Shown: piece after piece, positions 1 to 6,685 of the stretch
Position numbering within the stretch: position 1 is the first letter of the stretch
Layout: every line of letters begins with the position of its first letter
Source of the DNA: Acidobacteria bacterium AH-259-L09
GTDB taxonomy: Bacteria; Acidobacteriota; UBA6911; RPQK01
Direction of reading: 5' to 3'
Assembly (NCBI GenBank): GCA_027717875.1
Contig: JALLOL010000037.1
Span: forward strand, 1 to 14,311
Length of the DNA stretch: 14,311 nucleotides
The notes under the pieces: generated by a model
The model's input: the letters and a program-made list of their open reading frames with translations, nothing else
The model's database searches: none
Told to the model about the DNA's origin: nothing
Program-made: the position numbers and the translations under genes

Positions 1-867
1 GTCACCTGCTTTGAGAAATACCGGTGGGTCTAGAAACACTCCCACTCCCGCCGGAGTGCCCGTAAAAATCAAATCACCCGTTTCCATCGTGATAGCCTGC
101 GAAATATACGAAACCAAGGTATAGCAATCGAAAATCAGATTCCGTGTATTGGAAGATTGCTGAACTTTTCCGTTCAGACGCAGCTCAATGTCAAGTTGGT
201 GAGGATCTTCGATCTCGTCTTCCGTAACCAGAAAAGGCCCGCACGGAGCAAAGGTGTCACATGATTTTCCCCGAACCCACTGTTTGTCAGAAAATTGTAG
301 ATCGCGGGCACTGACATCGTTTCCAATCGTATAACCCGCGATGGCTTCACGTGCTCTTTCCCGAGAAAATTTCCTGCCACTCTCCAGCATGACCACACAG
401 AGCTCGGCTTCTGGGTCTACTTTCTGGCTAATGGAGGGAATCTTGATCTCATCTTCAGGACCAATCAAGCTGTTGGGAAATTTAGCGAATATAAGGGGGT
501 TTTCTGGAAGGGGAACGTTTTGCTCTTGAGTGTGATCTTTGTAGTTTAGACCAATCGCGATGATTTTTCCCGGATTTGGAATGGGTGGTAAAAGCCGGAT
601 ATCATCCTGTCGGCAGACGGCTCGATCCGCTCCTTCCGGATTCTGCTCCAGCAGCTCACGAATCCTTTTCGCGAGCTCAATGGCCGATTTTCCTCGAGAC
701 AGCCAACTCTTTAAATCCTGCGAATCAAAGAGCTCATCCCCGGTGTCGGAAAGTTCTCCTGTGCTCAAAAGCGTTTTTCCCGCCTCAAGCAGGTCGACTA
801 TCTTTCCTTCTTCGAGTTCAAATCCAAACCGGGCCTTGCCCGCCTGAGAAAAACTGCAGAACCTCAC
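1..867 (-). CDS. Fumarylacetoacetate hydrolase (FAH) family protein, 3' end cut by window edge
   Basis: Visible are 289 codons from a GTG start; the stop lies beyond the left edge. The C-terminal two thirds are a clear FAH-fold catalytic domain: GLNYKDH at residues 106-112, the metal-ligand pair in DPEAEL (E153, E155), GNDVSARD with D184, GKSCDTFAPCGP at 200-211, and the family signature FTGTPAGVG at 268-276. The N-terminal ~90 residues form the usual small leading domain. Members hydrolyse or isomerise acylpyruvate-type diketo acids (fumarylpyruvate, hydroxyhepta-dienedioate, oxaloacetate enol) with Mg2+ or Mn2+ in the cytoplasm; the sequence does not tell which substrate. The GTG overlaps the TGA of the mltD-like gene (shared bases 865-866) and a G-rich stretch lies just upstream, so translation is probably coupled. 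There is no obvious metabolic link to the cell-wall genes before it. Family is secure, substrate unknown. Confidence 0.92.
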   Translation of the reverse strand, partial: MRFCSFSQAGKARFGFELEEGKIVDLLEAGKTLLSTGELSDTGDELFDSQDLKSWLSRGKSAIELAKRIRELLEQNPEGADRAVCRQDDIRLLPPIPNPGKIIAIGLNYKDHTQEQNVPLPENPLIFAKFPNSLIGPEDEIKIPSISQKVDPEAELCVVMLESGRKFSRERAREAIAGYTIGNDVSARDLQFSDKQWVRGKSCDTFAPCGPFLVTEDEIEDPHQLDIELRLNGKVQQSSNTRNLIFDCYTLVSYISQAITMETGDLIFTGTPAGVGVFLDPPVFLKAGD

Positions 868-2624
868 TTTCCCCCAACTGTGCCTGTATTGGCGGAGCTG
901 CTACCGACAACCGACTCGGCCCTAGCCACAGTCCTGATTCTCTGTCCGGGATAAATGATTTGATCTGCCTTCAAGTTGTTCCAGAGCAGGAGATCTTTGA
1001 GGCTCACTCCATACATGCGAGCGATTCTGGCGAGTGAATCCCCTCTCCGCACAATGTAACTTGTGGGTAATTCCCGATTGAATCTGGATCTGCTCGCCGC
1101 TGAAAAAGAAAAGCCTGAAACGGATAAAGGAATGATTAAATCTTGACCTTCCCGAAGCCAGTGGATGTTCCGGATCCGATTCATCTGGGCGATCGCTTGA
1201 ATCGAGGAGGAGTACCCTTGAGCGATCACAGAGAGTGTTTCCCCACGTTTGACTTTGTGATGATTAAATCGAACTTTCTTTTCCGGAGCAAGGGACGCCA
1301 GCCGTTCCTTGAGAAGCTCACCTCTACCCATGGGCACCTTGAGCTGGTAGTCCTCATAATCAAAGGGGGTAACTCCCCGCCTCAACTCGGGATTTAATTC
1401 GAACAGCTCAGCCAGCGACACATCTAGGGCCTCGGCCGCCACTCTCAAATCCACCTGATCCTCAAGAGCAACGGTCTCAAACTTCACCGCATCATCTGGC
1501 TTGATGTAAAAACCGTATCGTTCCGGATGTCGAAAAATAATTATCGAAGCGAGAATCGAAGGAACAAAATTCCTCGTTTCCCGGGGAAGTAATCTCCTCT
1601 TTGCCATCCTCCAGTAGTCCATTGGACCATAGCGCCTAATGATCCTTTGGATTCGCTGCGCTCCGACATTGTAGGCTGCCATGGCCAGGTTCCAATCCTG
1701 GAAAAGCCCATACAGGTCTTCAAGGTGGCGCGCAGCTGCCTCGGTAGACTTAATGATATGAGAGCGCTCGTCGATCCACCAATCCTGTCTAAGACCGTAC
1801 AGCCTGGCCGTTCCACGCGTGAACTGCCAGAGTCCTTTGGCCCTGGCTCGGGAGTAAGCATGGGGCTTAAAGAGACTTTCCACGTGAGCCATGTAGACCA
1901 GATCGAGTGGTATCCCCTCTTTTCGAAAGATCTCTCGAAACAGGGGCAAGTACTTCCCTGAGCGCTTGAGGCCCTCTTCCATAATCTTGCGGCCGCGGGT
2001 CTGGTAATAGTTGAGAAACCTCACAACGTTGGCATTCAAAACCACTGGAATATCAAAGCGAGTCTCAAAAAGCTCCTGGCTAAGCAGCTTTTCCAGTTGG
2101 GGATCGACTTTAATTGTAAAGAGATTCAAATCAGCAATCTCATCGAGTGGAGTCGATTCCGGCCTCGGAAGCTGCATCTCTGAGGGATCAACCAAAGCTT
2201 GAAGTTCAAGCTCCTGGATCTTACCTAAGAGACCGTAGTAAGCGCTTTCCAGTTGAGGATTGAGAAAAAAGTCGAATCCCGAGTTCTTCAGAGTCTGGAG
2301 CGATTGCTGAAAATAGGGGCGAGCTTCTTGGATGTCCTCCTCTTTGAAAACGGCTTCTCCTCTTTCAAAAAGATCTGTCGCCCTTTCGATCAGCCGATCA
2401 ACCGGGTCTTCTTCTGGTTGAATAGTCGCCTCAATGGAAGAGGGTGTCGTCCTCGATGGCACCTCAGAAACTGGTGGAGCTGACTCTTGAGGCTCGCGAG
2501 TGGGCACTTGTCGGGAAATGTTTCGGTTTGAACCGCAATTCGGAAGACACAGCAACCCGCACACCACCAGAAGATGTCTTAGCTTCCGCGCGTGCCGCAG
2601 ACTCACCCCATCAGCAAAGATCAT
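864..2624 (-). CDS. mltD: MltD-like membrane-bound lytic murein transglycosylase with two LysM domains
   Basis: 586 residues. It cleaves the MurNAc-GlcNAc bond of peptidoglycan, leaving a 1,6-anhydro end. Order: N-terminal hydrophobic segment (about 14-30), a Pro/Ser/Thr/Glu-rich linker (40-75), a helical region (75-210), then a family-1 Slt domain (about 228-345). Slt motifs are ES at 249-250 (E249 is the expected catalytic acid), GLWQF at 264-268 and AAYNVG at 316-321. Two LysM glycan-binding modules follow at about 457-499 and 523-565, both with the [R]-G-[ED]-[TS]-L opening. This matches E. coli MltD architecture, though it is longer. A lipoprotein is expected but the lipobox is poor: C30 sits in LPNC and C22 in LVVC. 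It starts 14 nt after ctp ends, without a strong ribosome-binding site, and is probably co-transcribed with it. The symbol is by architecture, not proven orthology. Confidence 0.93.
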   Translation of the reverse strand: MIFADGVSLRHARKLRHLLVVCGLLCLPNCGSNRNISRQVPTREPQESAPPVSEVPSRTTPSSIEATIQPEEDPVDRLIERATDLFERGEAVFKEEDIQEARPYFQQSLQTLKNSGFDFFLNPQLESAYYGLLGKIQELELQALVDPSEMQLPRPESTPLDEIADLNLFTIKVDPQLEKLLSQELFETRFDIPVVLNANVVRFLNYYQTRGRKIMEEGLKRSGKYLPLFREIFRKEGIPLDLVYMAHVESLFKPHAYSRARAKGLWQFTRGTARLYGLRQDWWIDERSHIIKSTEAAARHLEDLYGLFQDWNLAMAAYNVGAQRIQRIIRRYGPMDYWRMAKRRLLPRETRNFVPSILASIIIFRHPERYGFYIKPDDAVKFETVALEDQVDLRVAAEALDVSLAELFELNPELRRGVTPFDYEDYQLKVPMGRGELLKERLASLAPEKKVRFNHHKVKRGETLSVIAQGYSSSIQAIAQMNRIRNIHWLREGQDLIIPLSVSGFSFSAASRSRFNRELPTSYIVRRGDSLARIARMYGVSLKDLLLWNNLKADQIIYPGQRIRTVARAESVVGSSSANTGTVGGK

Positions 2625-2638
2625 TTTATGGGTACACG

Positions 2639-4267
2639 CTATTTTTCAGCACTATTATTCTGGATTAAGGCGGTCGCCTGAGGGAGAAGTTCAATTGCCC
2701 TTTGCACCTGATGATCGATCTCGAGACCAACCTTAAAGCCTTCTTCGGAACCGAACAACGTGAGGAATAATTCCCGCTTGAGTCTGTTTTCAATCAACTG
2801 GCGGCTCTCCTCAAAACTCTCGTCACTAAAGTTCACCTTTTTATTGGATAAAAATTCTTTGAAGAGCCGCAGTGTCTCCTCTGTTATCCTAATTCCCTCG
2901 GTCAGCCCTTTTCGTTCTTCCTCGGTAAAGCCAGCTCGTTCTTGCTGGTTGTATTCATATCGGATGTCGGAGTGAATCGCCCCTTCCGTTAACTTGGTGG
3001 CGAATTCAGCAAAGAGATTCTCTCGGTCGATCAATCTTCCCAGCTTGCTGTAGCCCTTTAAGCTCACTTCCACGTCCGGTGTGATTCCTCCGCCGCCGAA
3101 GACCACCCGTCCGCTGTCAGTGCGACTCTCCTCTCCAGCTCTCTGATGGGTACCCGCTCGGCTAAAGAAGTACTCGTAGAAACTATTGGCGAAATCCCGT
3201 TGAATCAGCCGATTACTAGGTGTGTAATACTTTCCAGTTGTCAAGGCCAAACCTTTGTTATCTCCCAATCTATAAATGGTCTGTACCAGGGCTTTGCCAA
3301 AACTCGTTTCACCTACAATCAAGGCCCGGTCATGATCCTGCAGTGCTCCAGCCACAATCTCGCTAGCGCTGGCACTACTCTGGTTGATCAGAACCACCAT
3401 GGGGTAGTACGAGCGACTTCCCTTCGGAGCGGTAAACCTGCGCGTTTTTCTGTCCCTAGAACGGGTACTCACAATAACCTGGTTTTTTTGCAGAAAACGA
3501 TCTGCCACAGCAATGGCCTGGCCCAAGGCCCCTCCAGGATTGTCACGCAGATCTAGAATCAAACCTTTCAGGTTTTCCTCCTCCTCTTTTTCCAAAGCGT
3601 CGTCCAGTTCTTTTCTGGTTGTCTCCGAAAATCTGTTAATTTTGATGTAACCGATGTGGGGACGAATGTGGAAAGCGTACTTGATGGTATAAAGTGGGAT
3701 TTCGTCACGTACCACGGTCAGCTCTAGCGGCTCTGCCTCTCCAGGACGTTCAACGGTGATTGTGACTTTCGTCCCTTTCGGACCTTTGAGATTGGGAATG
3801 ACTTCTTTATTGAGGTCCCAGTCATCTATTGGCTGACCCTCAATCTTTGAGATAACATCCCCTGCTTTCAGTCCAACCCGATAAGCCGGGGTTTCCGGAG
3901 CCGGCGGTTCCACGACGACCACCCTGCCGCTGCCGGGAGACTCCGCACGTATAGAAATTCCTAAACCGTAATATTTCCCTCGTTGTTCTTCTTGAAGCCG
4001 GTTATAGTCAGAGGAGCTGAAAAAAGAGCTATGTGGATCCAGCGTTCGCAGCAGTCCTCGAATGGCATTTTCGACTAACTCCTGAGTCGGTACTGGTTCC
4101 ACATAGTGCTCTTTGACCAGCGCAAGTGTCCCGGTGAAAGTTTTGAGTAAACGCTCGGTATCATTAGACAGAGGCGCACTCGCACTGAGCGGTGCGCCTA
4201 ACCACCCGCCGAAAAGTGCGGCCGAGAGGATAGTAGTGAGAAAAAAGATCCCGAGCCTGTTTCGCAT
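2639..4267 (-). CDS. ctpA: C-terminal processing peptidase (S41 family), Ctp/Prc type
   Basis: 542 residues. It is a periplasmic serine protease that trims or degrades proteins from exposed C-termini. A signal peptide covers roughly 1-31 (positive start MRNR, hydrophobic core, small residues near ASA). A PDZ domain spans about 100-185, with the ligand loop near YGLGI at 100-104. The S41 core follows at about 200-400. The Ser-Lys dyad is S300 in NQSSASASE and K325 in SFGKALVQ, with Q329 four residues on; this 25-residue Ser-Lys spacing and the following Gln match E. coli Prc (S452/K477/Q481). The ~140-residue charged C-terminal extension (400-542) is beyond the catalytic core and may be helical. 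It is first in the unit ctp -> mltD-like -> FAH. In Proteobacteria Prc controls murein hydrolases, so its position beside a transglycosylase is suggestive, but that link is inference here. Confidence 0.95.
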   Translation of the reverse strand: MRNRLGIFFLTTILSAALFGGWLGAPLSASAPLSNDTERLLKTFTGTLALVKEHYVEPVPTQELVENAIRGLLRTLDPHSSFFSSSDYNRLQEEQRGKYYGLGISIRAESPGSGRVVVVEPPAPETPAYRVGLKAGDVISKIEGQPIDDWDLNKEVIPNLKGPKGTKVTITVERPGEAEPLELTVVRDEIPLYTIKYAFHIRPHIGYIKINRFSETTRKELDDALEKEEEENLKGLILDLRDNPGGALGQAIAVADRFLQKNQVIVSTRSRDRKTRRFTAPKGSRSYYPMVVLINQSSASASEIVAGALQDHDRALIVGETSFGKALVQTIYRLGDNKGLALTTGKYYTPSNRLIQRDFANSFYEYFFSRAGTHQRAGEESRTDSGRVVFGGGGITPDVEVSLKGYSKLGRLIDRENLFAEFATKLTEGAIHSDIRYEYNQQERAGFTEEERKGLTEGIRITEETLRLFKEFLSNKKVNFSDESFEESRQLIENRLKRELFLTLFGSEEGFKVGLEIDHQVQRAIELLPQATALIQNNSAEK

Positions 4268-4275
4268 CCGCTAAC

Positions 4276-4284
4276 AGTATAACA
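4276..4284 (-). promoter_or_regulatory. Possible extended -10 promoter for ctp
   Basis: The minus strand reads TGTTATACT, matching the extended -10 form TGnTATAAT with one mismatch. No good -35 lies 16-18 nt upstream, as is usual for extended -10 promoters. Transcription would begin only a few bases before the ctp ATG at 4267, giving an almost leaderless message. This is a motif match only. Confidence 0.3.
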
Positions 4285-4349
4285 TCATCACACCAGTCAA
4301 AACGAACCACCACTGGCAGCTTGATTTTGATTGGCCTTCTATGCTCTTA

Positions 4350-4378
4350 TTGACTTGTCTGACACTGTCGCATAGACT
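4350..4378 (+). promoter_or_regulatory. Predicted sigma70-like promoter for tatA/B-tatC
   Basis: The -35 TTGACT (4350-4355) and -10 TAGACT (4373-4378) are separated by exactly 17 nt. Transcription would start near 4385, about 20 nt before the tatA/B ATG, with the Shine-Dalgarno GAGAGG falling inside this leader. A 9-bp palindrome GACACTGTC (4361-4369) lies between the two boxes and could be an operator, but nothing else supports that. Confidence 0.5.
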
Positions 4379-4388
4379 GGCTAATGAC

Positions 4389-4394
4389 GAGAGG
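4389..4394 (+). promoter_or_regulatory. Ribosome-binding site for tatA/B
   Basis: GAGAGG lies 10 nt before the ATG at 4405 and supports that start. It is the only good Shine-Dalgarno in the divergent intergenic region. Confidence 0.55.
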
Positions 4395-4404
4395 TTGACT
4401 GTCA

Positions 4405-4614
4405 ATGTGGAATCTAGGTTTTCCTGAATTAGTCGTCATATTTATTGTGGCCTTGCTTGTTTTTGGCCCCCGAAAGCTTCCTGAATTGGGCCGTTCTTTA
4501 GGCAAGGGATTGGCCGAATTTAAGAGAGCTTCAAACGAGCTCAAACGAACCTGGGAAGAAGAAGTCCGGGCTGAAGAGGAGGAGCTCAGAAAGATCCAGA
4601 AGGACCTCGAGTAG
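4405..4614 (+). CDS. tatA: Twin-arginine translocase TatA/TatB family subunit
   Basis: 69 residues, typical of this family. It forms the membrane-embedded pore or docking component of the Tat pathway, which moves folded, often cofactor-bearing proteins across the inner membrane. Visible are a short N-terminal membrane helix (about 6-20), the hinge [10 protein letters not shown] (20-29), an amphipathic helix (about 27-46, [17 protein letters not shown]), and a strongly acidic tail rich in Glu. The polar residue in the membrane helix is E8, as in E. coli TatB, whereas E. coli TatA has Gln there; the short length is more TatA-like. With only tatC following, it may serve both roles. TatA versus TatB cannot be settled from the sequence alone. 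It is followed by tatC after 62 nt and has its own predicted promoter. Confidence 0.92.
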   Translation: MWNLGFPELVVIFIVALLVFGPRKLPELGRSLGKGLAEFKRASNELKRTWEEEVRAEEEELRKIQKDLE

Positions 4615-4676
4615 ACTCCTACCTGCAAATCGCCAATTTGGGAAGCTTTCCTATAGTACACTTTCCTTGACTGCCT

Positions 4677-5648
4677 ATGGATCACCCTGACAACCCTCCT
4701 TCGGTCAACTCCTCTGAATCCAACAAATCCAATTCTGAAACTTCTGTCCTGACAGAAGAAGCGCAATCAAGCGACGAATCGGCTCAGGAGCAAGCAACAC
4801 CCGATTTACCTCCTGCTCCTCCTCCTTCCGCTGGGAAGACCACAGACGGAGAGCCACCGGATGACGAAGGGGAGGACCTCGGTGCTAAGATGACCTTCCT
4901 GGAGCATCTGGGCGAACTTCGAAAGCGAATTCTGCACAGTTCTGCAGCCGTGGCGATTGCTTTTTGCCTGTGCTGGGTCTTCAGAGAGAAAATATTCGAA
5001 ATTCTAGCCGTGCCCATTGCGGATGTCGTAGCCCCGGGTGAGGATGTCGTACGAGGGATGAAGGAACTAATATTCATAAAACCCACTGAGCCTTTTTCAA
5101 TTTGGCTAAAGGTGTCCTTCGTGGCGGCGATCTTCCTGGCCGCGCCCTACCTCATGGTGCAGCTCTGGCTATTCATCGCTCCAGGCTTGTATCGCAAGGA
5201 AAAAGCTTATGCGGTTCCCTTTCTTCTTTCTTCCACGGCGCTCTTCCTCTTGGGTGGAATTTTCGCTTACTACATCATTCTTCCCACAGCCCTGGACTTT
5301 CTCATCAACCAATTTGGCAGACGGTTCACCGCGATGGTGAGTGCAATCGAATATTTCAATTTTGAGGTCATCATTCTTGTGGGTATGGGATTGATCTTTC
5401 AACTACCTGTGCTGGTGGCTTTTCTTTCTCTCTTCGGGCTTGTGACACCCAGATTTTTGTGGCGAAACTTCCGCTACGCTTTCCTTTTAATCGTCATTGT
5501 GGCAGCTGTTATTTCGCCCACGGCCGACGTATTGAACCTGTTTTTGTGGAGCGGTCCAATGGTCCTGCTCTACCTGATCAGCATTGGGATTTCGTGGATC
5601 TTCAAACGCCGGCGGGAAAGAAAGAGCACTAGAGCAATAGAGCAATAG
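4677..5648 (+). CDS. tatC: Sec-independent protein translocase TatC, with a possible long N-terminal extension
   Basis: Up to 323 residues. It is the six-helix Tat receptor that binds twin-arginine signal peptides with TatB. The family begins at TFLEHLGELRKRI (residues 73-85), matching the conserved cytoplasmic N-terminus. Membrane segments lie near 86-101, 143-165, 179-202, 230-254, 266-283 and 285-307. APGLYRKEKAYAVPF (168-182) carries the conserved loop Glu (E175) of the signal-peptide site. From the ATG at 4677 there is a 71-residue acidic, Ser/Pro/Glu-rich leader with no Shine-Dalgarno. The ATG at 4890 (M72) would give a standard-length 252-residue protein and has AAGGGGAGG upstream, though at a long spacing. 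The longer form is given because the frame is open; the start is uncertain. It is convergent with the surA-like gene, and an 8-bp tandem duplication overlaps its stop. Confidence 0.95.
   Translation: MDHPDNPPSVNSSESNKSNSETSVLTEEAQSSDESAQEQATPDLPPAPPPSAGKTTDGEPPDDEGEDLGAKMTFLEHLGELRKRILHSSAAVAIAFCLCWVFREKIFEILAVPIADVVAPGEDVVRGMKELIFIKPTEPFSIWLKVSFVAAIFLAAPYLMVQLWLFIAPGLYRKEKAYAVPFLLSSTALFLLGGIFAYYIILPTALDFLINQFGRRFTAMVSAIEYFNFEVIILVGMGLIFQLPVLVAFLSLFGLVTPRFLWRNFRYAFLLIVIVAAVISPTADVLNLFLWSGPMVLLYLISIGISWIFKRRRERKSTRAIEQ
4867..4875 (+). promoter_or_regulatory. Candidate ribosome-binding site for an internal tatC start
   Basis: AAGGGGAGG lies about 14 nt before the in-frame ATG at 4890, which would start TatC right at its conserved TFLEHLGELR. 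The motif is strong but the spacing is longer than the usual 5-10 nt, so it supports but does not prove the shorter protein. Confidence 0.35.
5631..5646 (+). repeat. 8-bp tandem duplication at the tatC stop
   Basis: AGAGCAAT occurs twice back to back, at 5631-5638 and 5639-5646, the second copy running into the TAG stop (5646-5648). It encodes the last residues RAIEQ. It looks like a small slippage duplication in the 3' end, with no effect on the TatC core. Confidence 0.7.
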
Positions 5649-5662
5649 GTGCTGAAGGGGGA

Positions 5663-6685
5663 TTAAAGGCCCTCGACATCGTATTCTTCCCTGTACTTCG
5701 CAGCCACATAAATGTAACTTTGCTCTCGCAGCGACTCGAAAAATTCCTTCAATCCAGGCTCTGCCTTTTTCTGATAGAGTTCCCCAACGATTTGCGGGCG
5801 AATTTCTTCCAACGGTTTCTGCCGAGCTGCTTTCTTACTCATGACCTTGATAATCTGCAGTCCATACTCGGTCTCGATGATCCCACTAAACTGCCCTTCC
5901 TCCAGTTGAAAGGCCGCCTCCTCAATTGGTTCCGCCATTGAACCCTTCTTGAAGCTGCCGATGTCTCCGGCTCGCGAAGCGGTCGGTCCCTCGGAATACT
6001 GTTTGGCCAGATCCTCGAAGGAAGCACCCGACTGTAATTTGCCGAGAACTTCTTCGGCTTTCTTTCGCACTTGGACCTTGTCTTTCCCTTCTGTCAAAAA
6101 GAGGATTTCTTTGAGTTCCACTTCAGCAGCTTCAGTAAACCGATCTATGTTTGCCTGGTAATAGGCTTCTATTTCAGGTGTCAGAAGGGTGATTTTAGAA
6201 TAAACAAATTGCTGAACAAGTGAATCAACGATCATTTTCTCTTTTAGCGACCGCCGATATTGCTCCAGGGACGATCCCTGCTGGCGAAGGTACTGATCCA
6301 GAACCTCGAGGTTGGGAATACCCGATCCTTTGCGCATCTGTTCAAGGGTTGCCGCGACATCCACATCAATATTGGCGCTGATACCCAATTCCTCACCCCT
6401 TTGAAGCAGTATTTTGTTCTGGATCATATTCCTCAGCAATGTTCGCTTCCGTTCTTGAAATTCTTTTTCCAGCGCTTGCGGATTTTGGATTTCCCGTCTT
6501 AGACCGCTTTTCAACGAGAGCAGCTCCTTCTTCATGTCGCTCAGCGTGATGATTTCCTGATTCACCTTGGCCACGATTTCGTCCAGGATGACAATCTCCT
6601 GGGCAAAAAGTGGCGGAAAAATGCCCGCCAATAGCGCGAAAATCACTGCTGCATTAACTCCAGTCAATCTATTCGAGCTTCGCAC
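5663..6685 (-). CDS. surA: SurA-like periplasmic chaperone / PpiC-type peptidyl-prolyl isomerase
   Basis: 340 residues from the GTG at 6685. It is expected to act in the periplasm, binding unfolded outer-membrane proteins and catalysing cis-trans proline isomerisation. A signal peptide spans 1-28 (RSSNR, hydrophobic core, cleavage expected after PPLFA). A SurA_N-type helical chaperone domain spans about 34-160 and opens with DEIVAKVNQEIITLSDM. One parvulin domain spans about 188-282 (ELKEILFLT, ASFEDLAKQYSEGPTASRAGDIGSF cut here in description, then EYGLQIIKV). E. coli SurA has two parvulin domains, so this is the one-domain form. The frame also holds a TTG at 6703, but the GTG at 6685 has GGAG 8 nt upstream and gives a cleaner signal peptide. 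The start lies within the end of the preceding PPIase gene (stop at 6669), implying translational coupling. It is the last gene of the block, convergent with tatC, and no hairpin terminator is visible. Confidence 0.88.
   Translation of the reverse strand: MRSSNRLTGVNAAVIFALLAGIFPPLFAQEIVILDEIVAKVNQEIITLSDMKKELLSLKSGLRREIQNPQALEKEFQERKRTLLRNMIQNKILLQRGEELGISANIDVDVAATLEQMRKGSGIPNLEVLDQYLRQQGSSLEQYRRSLKEKMIVDSLVQQFVYSKITLLTPEIEAYYQANIDRFTEAAEVELKEILFLTEGKDKVQVRKKAEEVLGKLQSGASFEDLAKQYSEGPTASRAGDIGSFKKGSMAEPIEEAAFQLEEGQFSGIIETEYGLQIIKVMSKKAARQKPLEEIRPQIVGELYQKKAEPGLKEFFESLREQSYIYVAAKYREEYDVEGL

Noticed and set aside
576..1037. 153-codon plus-strand frame across the FAH/mltD junction
   Set aside because: It runs antisense to two well-supported genes and has no recognisable motif.
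4626..4640. Hairpin terminator or attenuator between tatA/B and tatC (CAAAT/ATTTG)
   Set aside because: The stem is only 5 AT-rich base pairs and no T tract follows; it is not a credible terminator.
4652..4657. TATAGT as an internal tatC promoter
   Set aside because: No -35 element lies at a suitable distance; the AT-rich match alone is expected by chance.
4347..4766. 139-codon minus-strand open frame opposite tatA/B
   Set aside because: It is a shadow of a clear tatA/B gene and tatC leader, with Ser/Arg-rich composition and no family resemblance.
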